From a virus: a stretch of 42,657 bases of DNA. Shown piece after piece: positions 22,174 through 28,250 of this stretch; positions within the stretch are counted from its first letter, which is position 1; each line of letters starts with the position of its first letter. The notes beneath the pieces are model-generated. The model did not search any database, was not told the DNA's origin, and saw nothing but the letters and a program-made list of their open reading frames with translations. The position numbers were made by a program, and so were the translations under genes. The DNA is taken from IMG/VR virus record IMGVR_UViG_3300023242_000124, positions 1-42,657 of that record. One strand, given 5' to 3'.

Positions 22174-22410
22174 ATGAAGAAAGACCCACACGACCTCGAA
22201 CGATTGAACAAGATGATAAGTCCGTACCAAGGGCCCGGATGGGCGGCTACGTCCCGCCCCGAGAAAGAGCGCATGCTGCGAGCGCAGTCCCGTAAGCGTC
22301 GCCAGATTAGGCGGGCCGAGGCACCCATCGACGCGCTGCATGTGTGGGCATACGTTATATTCTGCGTCTTTTTGGCAGGTATATTAATCGTAGAGTTGGG
22401 AGGGATGTAA
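22174..22410 (+). CDS. Small membrane protein (78 aa)
   Basis: Start chosen at ATG 22174 (MKKDPHDLERLNKMISPYQG) behind GCGGAGAGCGCC. The N-terminal 55 residues are polar and basic (RAQSRKRRQIRRAEAP); one C-terminal hydrophobic helix follows (VWAYVIFCVFLAGILIVELG). By charge the basic N-terminus should face the cytoplasm. Its stop overlaps the next ATG (TAATG). Small single-span proteins in phage early regions often modify the host envelope; that is inference. Confidence 0.65.
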   Translation: MKKDPHDLERLNKMISPYQGPGWAATSRPEKERMLRAQSRKRRQIRRAEAPIDALHVWAYVIFCVFLAGILIVELGGM

Positions 22411-22601
22411 TGAGTGACCCACAAGAACGTGTGGGCCGAGGTCAGTGGTTCAGCCACGATGGGCCCGTCTGGATTGATACGTTGGGCGATGAGTACCTGC
22501 TCAACTGCTACAAGACATGCTTGCGGCACGACAATATGAAGGCCGACGAGTTACTAGAAGAAATCAGAAACAGAAACATGGAATGGAGATTAGAGACATG
22601 A
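22410..22601 (+). CDS. Unknown small protein (63 aa)
   Basis: ATG 22410 overlaps the previous stop (TAATG) and AGGGATG lies upstream. The product starts MSDPQERVGRGQWFSHDGPV and ends in a charged helix (ADELLEEIRNRNMEWRLET). There are two Cys residues but no motif. Coupling on both sides (its TGA overlaps the next ATG as ATGA) supports it as real. Confidence 0.65.
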   Translation: MSDPQERVGRGQWFSHDGPVWIDTLGDEYLLNCYKTCLRHDNMKADELLEEIRNRNMEWRLET

Positions 22602-22999
22602 CTAAATTCAAAGCAGGCCAGAAGTGGCGGACACGGGGCGGGGATATTTGCACGATTAAGATGGTCAACAATGACCCGCAGTACGCAGATGAAACAGGAC
22701 TTTATGTAGACGATGGGACTTACCGCTACGCTGATGGTTCTTTTTACGATGGTGAGACTAATGAAGGAGACTTTGTAACCCTGATCGAAGATGCCCCCGA
22801 AGATGACCTGCACCCATGCCTTGAGCGCGTGGAAAAGCTGGTGGTTAAGGACGGTGTGTATGGGCCGTTTGTTGTCGGCAAGAAGTTGAACGGTCGTGTG
22901 TATGTTTATCTAAGCAAAGAAAACATCACACCAAACGATTTTGCCCAAGCCGCTGCGTTGTTCACGGCGCTGGCAATGGCTACTGAGGGGGTGGAGTGA
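22598..22999 (+). CDS. Unknown protein (133 aa) with beta-rich N-terminus
   Basis: Start chosen at ATG 22598 (MTKFKAGQKWRTRGGDICTI), overlapping the previous TGA as ATGA, with GGAGATTAGAG upstream. The first 75 residues look like a small beta-barrel (KAGQKWRTRGGD, then YRYADGSFYDG) of the kind seen in phage accessory proteins; the C-terminal half is helical with a KKLNGRVYVYLSKENITPND segment. No active site is visible. The function is unknown. Confidence 0.65.
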   Translation: MTKFKAGQKWRTRGGDICTIKMVNNDPQYADETGLYVDDGTYRYADGSFYDGETNEGDFVTLIEDAPEDDLHPCLERVEKLVVKDGVYGPFVVGKKLNGRVYVYLSKENITPNDFAQAAALFTALAMATEGVE

Positions 23000-23307
23000 T
23001 GGCTGACGCACCGGAACGGATACAAACGCTTGACGACTACGGGCAGTGGGCAACCGACTACGATGGCGGCGTTGAATACATTCGCGCCGATCTTGTTGAC
23101 GCCATCATCGCTGCGACGTTTGATCTGGCGGAGGGTAAATGTGCAGAGACACTCACTATGTTTGAAAACGAAAACCCAAACCGACCCGATGTAATGCCGT
23201 ATATTGATGATGCATGTGAGGCATGCGGCGACGCCATCCGCGCCCTCAACACCGAAGAAACCCGCGCCGCGATACTGGCGGACGCCATGAAAGGACAAAA
23301 ACCATGA
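22999..23307 (+). CDS. Unknown small acidic protein (102 aa)
   Basis: ATG 22999 overlaps the previous TGA (TGATG); a GTG one codon earlier is also possible. The protein contains the DDYGQWATDYDGGVEYIRAD segment, which I recall from small phage or prophage proteins, and a helical C-terminus with two Cys residues (DDACEACGDAIRALN). No function is known. It is strongly coupled to its neighbours. Confidence 0.65.
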   Translation: MADAPERIQTLDDYGQWATDYDGGVEYIRADLVDAIIAATFDLAEGKCAETLTMFENENPNRPDVMPYIDDACEACGDAIRALNTEETRAAILADAMKGQKP

Positions 23308-23495
23308 CATCACTATACATAATCATCTTCGCGATCGGCAGCATGGAAGTCGGTCACATCACGGGCAAAACGGTTGCAGTCTGCGACCAGATGCCTGCGA
23401 TGGTCGAAGCATTGGAGGCGCTTTGGGGCCAACAGGTGGACGCATACTGCCGCGATACAGGCATCCCTTTCCTGCGTCCGGTTGCACGGCCATGA
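23304..23495 (+). CDS. Small protein with hydrophobic N-terminus (63 aa)
   Basis: ATG 23304 overlaps the previous TGA as ATGA; AAAGGACAAAAACC lies upstream. The sequence begins MTSLYIIIFAIGSMEVGHIT and may be a signal anchor or a buried strand. Two Cys residues occur later (AVCDQ and AYCRD), a pattern seen in small exported proteins with one disulphide. Function unknown. The stop overlaps the next ATG. Confidence 0.6.
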   Translation: MTSLYIIIFAIGSMEVGHITGKTVAVCDQMPAMVEALEALWGQQVDAYCRDTGIPFLRPVARP

Positions 23496-23866
23496 TGGGT
23501 GATGACACGAGACGCGTTGCTGAACTGCACATGGCAGGTCACAGCCACGCTGCGATACAACTAGCCACAGGATTTGGTTACACCAAGGTTGTCCGGGCTG
23601 TTGTCATAGCACGCAAGGCGGGCATGGTCCCGCCACGCAAGAATAAATCAACACCGCGACAGCGGGTAAAATACCTGTTTGCCAACCGTAAGATTAAGTT
23701 GGGGTTTATGAGCGACATCCTGCTTGGGCTAACACCGGACCAGCTGGACTGGCTGGCGGTTGAGGCGGACAAAATCGGCTGCGCATCAGTGGCCGAATAC
23801 ATCACAGAAATGGTGCGCGACGCACATGCAGAGGGGGCCGCGAATGGCAATGACGCCGGAAGCTAA
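23492..23866 (+). CDS. HTH-type small protein (124 aa)
   Basis: Start chosen at ATG 23492, overlapping the previous TGA (ATGA); a second ATG follows directly. Residues about 5-45 look like a helix-turn-helix (RRVAELHMAGHSHAAIQLAT followed by YTKVVRAVVIARKAG). A basic linker leads to a helical C-terminal half with LTPDQLDWLAVEADKIGCAS. The second part resembles small CopG/MetJ-type segments only weakly. A DNA-binding regulator is likely but unproven. Confidence 0.6.
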   Translation: MMGDDTRRVAELHMAGHSHAAIQLATGFGYTKVVRAVVIARKAGMVPPRKNKSTPRQRVKYLFANRKIKLGFMSDILLGLTPDQLDWLAVEADKIGCASVAEYITEMVRDAHAEGAANGNDAGS

Positions 23867-24152
23867 AGTTAAAAAGGTCGTGGTGCAGCAGCTTAAGGAC
23901 ATGGGTGCTTACTACTTCTACCCCGTGACTGGAGGCTATGGTACCAGCGGCGTACCCGACATCGTGGGCTGTTATCGAGGAACGTTCTTCGGGATTGAGT
24001 GCAAGGCAGGCAAGAACAAGCCGACACCCTTGCAAGAAAAGAACCTTAAGCACATCGCCGAAACCGGCGGGGTGGCGTTAGTAGTCAACGAGGACAACAT
24101 GAAACATGTTAGGGATACACTAACAAAGGCGGTGCCAGATGGCATCGAGTAA
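23844..24152 (+). CDS. VRR-NUC nuclease
   Basis: Start chosen at ATG 23844 (MAMTPEAKVKKVVVQQLKD, 102 aa) with GAGGGGG upstream. It has the VRR-NUC pattern: YYFYPVTGGYGTSGVPDIVG with the active-site Asp, then GIECKAGKNKPTPLQ with the Glu-x-Lys pair, then VALVV. Small stand-alone VRR-NUC proteins are common in phages and are PD-(D/E)xK nucleases that may act on branched DNA. Degenerate box 13 is in its C-terminal end (VRDTLT). Confidence 0.85.
   Translation: MAMTPEAKVKKVVVQQLKDMGAYYFYPVTGGYGTSGVPDIVGCYRGTFFGIECKAGKNKPTPLQEKNLKHIAETGGVALVVNEDNMKHVRDTLTKAVPDGIE
24108..24124. promoter_or_regulatory. GTTAGTG box 13 (degenerate, in-frame, start-associated)
   Basis: GTTAGGG-ATA-CACTAAC with one arm mismatch, in the last codons of the nuclease gene and 14 bases before ATG 24139. 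Confidence 0.65.
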
Positions 24153-24282
24153 ATCACAGAAGTATTTTGAAGTTGAGATGTGGTGCCACATGGCGTTGGT
24201 CATGGCCCCGAAGTGGTCACCCTATAAACTACTATGGAAATTTGGAATTTGGTATGCGCAGAGAAAACAACGTGGCCTATAA
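24139..24282 (+). CDS. Small aromatic/basic protein (47 aa)
   Basis: ATG 24139 overlaps the nuclease gene by 14 bases and is preceded by AAAGGCGGTGCCAG and box 13. The frame closes with TAA at 24280-24282. The product, starting MASSKSQKYFEVEMWCHMAL, is rich in Trp, Tyr, Met and Lys. Its overlap with the following gene and box-linked start suggest a real mini-gene. No function can be given. Confidence 0.5.
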   Translation: MASSKSQKYFEVEMWCHMALVMAPKWSPYKLLWKFGIWYAQRKQRGL

Positions 24283-24724
24283 CCTGACAGAAGAAAGAGT
24301 ATGGGCATACCTGCTGAAGAACCGGCAGGCCACGGCGTACGACGTAGGAATTAATTGTGACGTTAGCGAGGAGTTTGCGGAGCAAACGATGGCCCGTATC
24401 TCGTCGCCCAACTGGAGCGAGGAGGTTAGTGTGCACACTAACAAAACACCGAGTGCGTTAGACAACCAAGTCGGTGGCGCGCATTATAAGGACATGGCTG
24501 TGCAGCCTTGGGAAGCTATGGAAGCATGGCTCACACCAGAAGAGTACCGCGGATACCACAAGGGTGTAGCGATCGCCTACCTCGCACGTGAGCGAAGCAA
24601 AGGCGGGATGCAGGACATACAGAAAGCTGTGCACCACCTGCAGCGGCTGATTGAGATGCAAGGAGAAGCAGATGACCGACCCAATACCGAAGCAAGTCCA
24701 CCCGCTAATACGAGAAACGATTAA
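24254..24724 (+). CDS. Winged-helix-like domain fused to DUF3310
   Basis: Start chosen at ATG 24254 (156 aa); upstream Met codons in the frame give an unlikely basic Trp-rich extension. Residues 1-55 (NLTEERVWAYLLKNRQATAY) resemble a winged helix. Box 14 encodes the linker VSVHTN. The C-terminal part has HYKDMAVQPWEAMEAW, then KGVAIAYLARERSKGGMQDI and a final helix, matching DUF3310 (SaV-type) proteins common in phages. The DUF3310 function is unknown. The box at the exact domain junction suggests an old gene fusion. Confidence 0.75.
   Translation: MRRENNVAYNLTEERVWAYLLKNRQATAYDVGINCDVSEEFAEQTMARISSPNWSEEVSVHTNKTPSALDNQVGGAHYKDMAVQPWEAMEAWLTPEEYRGYHKGVAIAYLARERSKGGMQDIQKAVHHLQRLIEMQGEADDRPNTEASPPANTRND
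24425..24442. promoter_or_regulatory. GTTAGTG box 14 (in-frame linker)
   Basis: GTTAGTG-TGCA-CACTAAC, perfect arms, translated VSVHTN between the winged-helix-like and DUF3310 parts. Confidence 0.82.
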
Positions 24725-24905
24725 GCAGCTGGATGACGGGTGGGAAGTAGTGAAGAAGCGCGATCACTACTTCCTGCATCACAACGGACAGCGGGTTGTT
24801 TGCATCGGCAACAACTCGTCGAAGCCCAACGACTATCAAGCAAAGAAAACCCTGCACTCACTGCAGCGATATATGGGGAACACAAATGGACCTGATAACA
24901 CTTGA
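24672..24905 (+). CDS. HicA-like small protein (77 aa)
   Basis: Start chosen at ATG 24672 (MTDPIPKQVHPLIRETIKQL) behind AGGAGAAGCAG. The middle, GWEVVKKRDHYFLHHNGQRV followed by a VCIG strand and a C-terminal helix, resembles the GW...H...H...G pattern of HicA/YcfA-type dsRNA-binding-fold proteins. No HicB antitoxin lies next to it, so toxin function is doubtful. Its final 20 bases (from 24886) are a near copy of the polymerase gene start. Confidence 0.6.
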   Translation: MTDPIPKQVHPLIRETIKQLDDGWEVVKKRDHYFLHHNGQRVVCIGNNSSKPNDYQAKKTLHSLQRYMGNTNGPDNT

Positions 24906-24906
24906 C
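24884..24906 (+). repeat. Left copy of polymerase-start duplication
   Basis: AAATGGACCTGATAACACTT and the next three bases match 25449-25471 at 22 of 23 positions. The right copy is the true start of the DNA polymerase gene. The HNH gene lies between the copies. Confidence 0.8.
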
Positions 24907-24936
24907 TATAGGCATGTAGACTGTTTATGAGTAACT

Positions 24937-25449
24937 ATGAGCAAGAAAAACACTCCCGAAAACTTTTGGTCCCGCGTACGACAGGGGGCCAGCATCGAGT
25001 GCTGGGAATGGCAAGGAGCTACTACCAGCAGCGGTTATGGTAACCTGTCGTGGCACGGGCACAATGTGCAAGCACATCGCGTGGCTTATGCCCTGACCTA
25101 TGGTGGTATAGCTTTACAAATGGGGTTTAGGCACGAAGGAAAGGCAAAGCGCTACAGACGGTTTGTCCTGCACAAGTGCGACAACCGGCTGTGCTGCAAC
25201 CCCAAACACCTATTTCTTGGCTCGATGCGCACCAACCTGCTCGACGCCTACACAAAGGGTCGCAAGGTGCAACCACGGAGCGGCCACGCAAACGCAAAGC
25301 TCTCCGCCACGCAGGTGGTGGATATACGCAAGGCATATGACGCCGGGGGGACTCGGCAGGTGGACCTAGCCGCAAAATACGGTGTCAGCCAACGCGTCAT
25401 AAGCCTCCTTGTTCGTCGTGAAACCTATAAAGATATATCGGAGGACTAA
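24937..25449 (+). CDS. HNH homing-type endonuclease
   Basis: A 170-aa protein starting ATG 24937. The N-terminus has FWSRVRQGASIECWEWQGAT and the HNH core is AHRVAYALTYG, then FVLHKCDNRLCCNPKHLFLG with the expected His, Cys and Asn residues. A C-terminal helix-turn-helix (RQVDLAAKYGVSQRVISLLV) should bind DNA. Free-standing HNH genes of this kind are mobile and cut DNA at the allele lacking them. Here the gene is placed exactly at the start of the polymerase gene and is flanked by a 23-base duplication of that start. Confidence 0.87.
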   Translation: MSKKNTPENFWSRVRQGASIECWEWQGATTSSGYGNLSWHGHNVQAHRVAYALTYGGIALQMGFRHEGKAKRYRRFVLHKCDNRLCCNPKHLFLGSMRTNLLDAYTKGRKVQPRSGHANAKLSATQVVDIRKAYDAGGTRQVDLAAKYGVSQRVISLLVRRETYKDISED

Positions 25450-25471
25450 AATGGACCTGATTACACTTGAC
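25449..25471 (+). repeat. Right copy of polymerase-start duplication
   Basis: Matches 24884-24906 with one mismatch; contains the ATG of the polymerase gene. Confidence 0.8.
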
Positions 25472-27280
25472 ATGGAGACTTATTATGACAAGGACTACTC
25501 CCTGTCGAAGATGACGACCGAAGGGTATATCCGCGACGAGCGGTTCGAAGTCGTTGGCGTCAGCGTTAAGGTAAACAACGGTGAGCCCGAATGGGCCAGC
25601 GGGACCATGGGGCAGATCAAGAAGTATCTGCAGCGGTTTGACTGGGCGGGCAGCATGATGCTGGCGCACAACACCATGTTCGACGGTGCCATAGCGTCGT
25701 GGCACTTCGACGTTCACCCCAAGGCGCTAGCCGACACGATGCACATGGCGCGTGCACTGCACGGGGTCGAAGCCTCTGCATCCCTCAAGGCTGTGGCCGA
25801 CCGCTATGGCGTAGGCGTCAAGGGCACCGAGGTAGTGCGGGCCATGGGCAAGCGACGTCTGGACTTCTTACCAGAAGAACTCAGCACCTACGGGGACTAC
25901 TGCATCAACGATGTGGAGCTGACTTACAGCCTGTTTCAGATCATGGCCAAGAAGTTCCCGATGAAGGAGCTTCGCCTGATCGACCTGACCCTGCGCATGT
26001 TTACTGAGCCGACGCTAGAGCTAAACAAGTCACAGCTAGAAGCGCACCTCGTAGCGGTGCAGGAACGCAAGGAGAAGCTGCTCGTCGATGCAGGCATCGA
26101 GGACAAGAGCGACCTCATGTCGAACCCGAAGTTTGCGCTCATGCTAAACATGCTAGGCGTCGCTCCGCCCATGAAGGTAAGCCCCACGACGGGCAAGGAG
26201 ACCTTCGCCTTTGCCAAGAATGACGAAGAGTTTAAGGCGCTTCTAGAGCACGATGACGATCGGGTGCAAGCACTCGTGTCTGCGCGGATGGGCACCAAGT
26301 CCACGCTAGAAGAGACAAGGACGCAGCGGTTCATCGGCATCGCCGAGCGCGGCAAGCTACCTGTCCCTGTGCGTTACTATGCTGCGCATACTGGGCGCTG
26401 GGGTGGCGACGATAAGATCAACCTGCAGAACCTGCCGAGCAGGGGGCCCAACGCCAAGTCGTTGAAGAAGGCGATCATCGCGCCCCAAGGGCATACGGTT
26501 ATTGAGGCCGACTCCGCACAGATCGAGGCACGGGTGCTTGCATGGCTGGCTGGGCAGGAAGACCTTGTTAGTGCGTTCACTAACAGAGAAGACGTCTACA
26601 AGAAGATGGCGTCAACAATCTACGGTGTAGCGGTAGACGACGTGACCAAGGACCAGCGCTTTGTTGGTAAGACCACAATCCTCGGTGCGGGCTACGGCAT
26701 GGGTGCGGTCAAGTTCCAAGCGCAGCTAAAGACGTTCGGGTTTGACATGCCCCTCGACGAAGCACGGCGGGTCATCAACATCTACCGCGACGCTAACTGG
26801 AACATCAGCAACCTGTGGAAAGAAGCGCAGGTCATGCTGCGTTACATGGCGCAGGGGGACAAGGTGACCTTCGGCAAATCTGGTGTGATCGGAGTGGACC
26901 CCGCCAATAAGGCACTCATTATGCCGAGCGGGTTGCCTATGTACTACAGCGGACTGTTCGCAGTCGAGGAAGAAAAAGGCCCGCAGTATTACTATAAGGT
27001 ACGCAGGGGAGACAATAAAATCTACGGCGGCAAGGTGGTAGAGAACGTCTGCCAAGCCATAGCACGCTGTATCATTGGTGAGCAGATGTTACGTATTGCC
27101 AAGAGATACAAAGTAGTGTTGACTGTGCATGACTCTATCGTATGCTGCGTACCCGACGCCGAAACTGACGCGGCCAAGGCATACATCGAAGACTCAATGC
27201 GTTGGGTTCCGGACTGGGCCGCTGGTCTACCCGTGGACTGCGAAGCAGGAACAGCAAAAAGCTACGGAGAATGTGAATGA
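25451..27280 (+). CDS. polA: Family A DNA polymerase with 3'-5' exonuclease
   Basis: Start chosen at ATG 25451 (609 aa) behind GGAGGACTAAA. Exonuclease motifs: D7/E9 in LDMET and HNTMFD near residues 73-79. Polymerase motifs: GRWGGDDKINLQNLPSR, motif A with D354 in EADSAQIE, O-helix R403, K407, L411 and Y415, and motif C VHD (559-561). It should replicate the phage genome. Leu at 411 equals E. coli residue 762, a variant known in marine viruses. Box 15 is encoded as VSAFTN just after motif A. No 5'-3' exonuclease domain is present, which is normal for phages. Confidence 0.93.
   Translation: MDLITLDMETYYDKDYSLSKMTTEGYIRDERFEVVGVSVKVNNGEPEWASGTMGQIKKYLQRFDWAGSMMLAHNTMFDGAIASWHFDVHPKALADTMHMARALHGVEASASLKAVADRYGVGVKGTEVVRAMGKRRLDFLPEELSTYGDYCINDVELTYSLFQIMAKKFPMKELRLIDLTLRMFTEPTLELNKSQLEAHLVAVQERKEKLLVDAGIEDKSDLMSNPKFALMLNMLGVAPPMKVSPTTGKETFAFAKNDEEFKALLEHDDDRVQALVSARMGTKSTLEETRTQRFIGIAERGKLPVPVRYYAAHTGRWGGDDKINLQNLPSRGPNAKSLKKAIIAPQGHTVIEADSAQIEARVLAWLAGQEDLVSAFTNREDVYKKMASTIYGVAVDDVTKDQRFVGKTTILGAGYGMGAVKFQAQLKTFGFDMPLDEARRVINIYRDANWNISNLWKEAQVMLRYMAQGDKVTFGKSGVIGVDPANKALIMPSGLPMYYSGLFAVEEEKGPQYYYKVRRGDNKIYGGKVVENVCQAIARCIIGEQMLRIAKRYKVVLTVHDSIVCCVPDAETDAAKAYIEDSMRWVPDWAAGLPVDCEAGTAKSYGECE
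26567..26584. promoter_or_regulatory. GTTAGTG box 15 (in-frame in polymerase)
   Basis: GTTAGTG-CGTT-CACTAAC, perfect arms, encodes VSAFTN from residue 373 of the polymerase, in a region that normally aligns without a gap. Confidence 0.82.
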
Positions 27281-27942
27281 GCGCAGCGCCTTGGTCCTAC
27301 AGTAAACTGAAGTCTTTCGAGACCTGCCCCAAGCAGTTCTACCATGTGAACGTCCTCAAGCAGTTCCCGTTCGCGGAGACCGAAGCAATCCGCTACGGCT
27401 CCGAGTTCCACAAAGCTGCCGAGGAGTTCATGCGGGACGACAAGCCGATCCCGCCGAAGTTCAGTTTTGTGACCAAGGTGCTCGACTCACTCAAAGCCCG
27501 CACAGGTGAGAAGTTGTGTGAGCGTAAGATGGGACTTACTGAAAACCTAACTCCGTGTGGGTTCTTTGATAAAGACGTTTGGTTCCGTGGTATCGCCGAC
27601 CTCATCATCCTTGATGGCGACCTTGCATGGATCATTGACTACAAGACTGGGAAGTCCGCGCGGTACGCAGACAAGGGCCAGTTGGAGTTGATGGCACTGA
27701 CAGTGTTCGCACACTTCCCGCAGGTTAAGCGCATCCGTGCAGGGTTGCTGTTTGTGGTAGCCAACGACCTTGTCAAAGCAAACTACACTGAGTTCAATAA
27801 GGAAGAGCTGTGGCGCAAGTGGCTAGCAAAACACGCTGCCATGAAGAAGGCTTTTGATGTAGATGTATGGAACCCGAGGCCGAGCGGCCTGTGCCGCAAA
27901 CACTGCCCGGTTTTAGAGTGTCCACACAACGGAGCAAACTGA
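27277..27942 (+). CDS. RecB/Cas4-like PD-(D/E)xK nuclease with Fe-S cysteines
   Basis: A 221-aa protein starting ATG 27277 and overlapping the polymerase stop (ATGA). Active-site motifs: H45 region GSEFHKAAEEF, D108 in GIADL, D121-Y-K123 and Q135 in KGQLELMA. One N-terminal Cys (C17) and three C-terminal Cys (C206, C210, C215) match the four-Cys Fe-S cluster arrangement of Cas4 and AddB nucleases. It probably processes DNA ends with the polymerase and helicase. The phage form is a stand-alone nuclease; no CRISPR array is present. Confidence 0.87.
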   Translation: MSAAPWSYSKLKSFETCPKQFYHVNVLKQFPFAETEAIRYGSEFHKAAEEFMRDDKPIPPKFSFVTKVLDSLKARTGEKLCERKMGLTENLTPCGFFDKDVWFRGIADLIILDGDLAWIIDYKTGKSARYADKGQLELMALTVFAHFPQVKRIRAGLLFVVANDLVKANYTEFNKEELWRKWLAKHAAMKKAFDVDVWNPRPSGLCRKHCPVLECPHNGAN

Positions 27943-28226
27943 TGCCATATACAAAGAAGCCCCGTCCGTACAAGAAAGAGTACGAACAGCAGAAGTCCCG
28001 CGGCGAGCATACTGATCGAATGGAGCGGCAACGCGCCCGCCGCGCCATGGACAAGACCGGCAAGGATGCCAACGGTAACGGTAAAGCCGATAAGCGTGAG
28101 GGTAAAGACATCGCGCATAAGAAGCCGCTCTCTAAAGGCGGCACGAACAAGGACGGGTACACCGTGCAAAGCCAGAGTAAAAACAGAGCTGCAGGCGGTG
28201 CACTGAGCAGCCCCAAAAAACGTTAG
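27942..28226 (+). CDS. Small basic HNH-like protein (94 aa)
   Basis: ATG 27942 overlaps the previous TGA (TGATG). The protein is strongly basic with RMERQRARRAMDKTGKDANG, then KDIAHKKPLSKGGTNKDGYT and a SKNRAAGG end. The H-K-K-P-L-S-K-G-G-x-N segment resembles the active-site core of small phage HNH proteins, with N in TN and SKNR. No zinc-binding Cys pairs are present. Nuclease activity is likely but unproven. The TAG stop is provided by box 16. Confidence 0.7.
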   Translation: MPYTKKPRPYKKEYEQQKSRGEHTDRMERQRARRAMDKTGKDANGNGKADKREGKDIAHKKPLSKGGTNKDGYTVQSQSKNRAAGGALSSPKKR

Positions 28227-28238
28227 TGCCTCACTAAC
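28222..28238. promoter_or_regulatory. GTTAGTG box 16 (provides stop; start-associated)
   Basis: GTTAGTG-CCT-CACTAAC, perfect arms. Its TAG ends the 94-aa gene and it lies 12 bases before ATG 28251, just ahead of TGGAGAGAAC. It is the last box in the window. Confidence 0.88.
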
Positions 28239-28250
28239 ACTGGAGAGAAC

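Noticed and set aside
24902-24930. Promoter before the HNH gene (TTGACT ... TATGAG).
   Set aside because: The -35 is part of the duplicated polymerase start, the spacer would be 18 and the -10 is poor; it may be fortuitous.
13029-28238. CRISPR array formed by the repeated box.
   Set aside because: The repeats are 15-18 bases, palindromic, irregularly spaced by 26 to over 2,000 bases, and lie in and between genes; no Cas operon is present. The Cas4-like gene is a phage nuclease.
13029-28238. Boxes as rho-independent terminators.
   Set aside because: Stems are only 7 bp and A/T-containing, and none is followed by a T-run; most are followed by A-rich ribosome binding sites.
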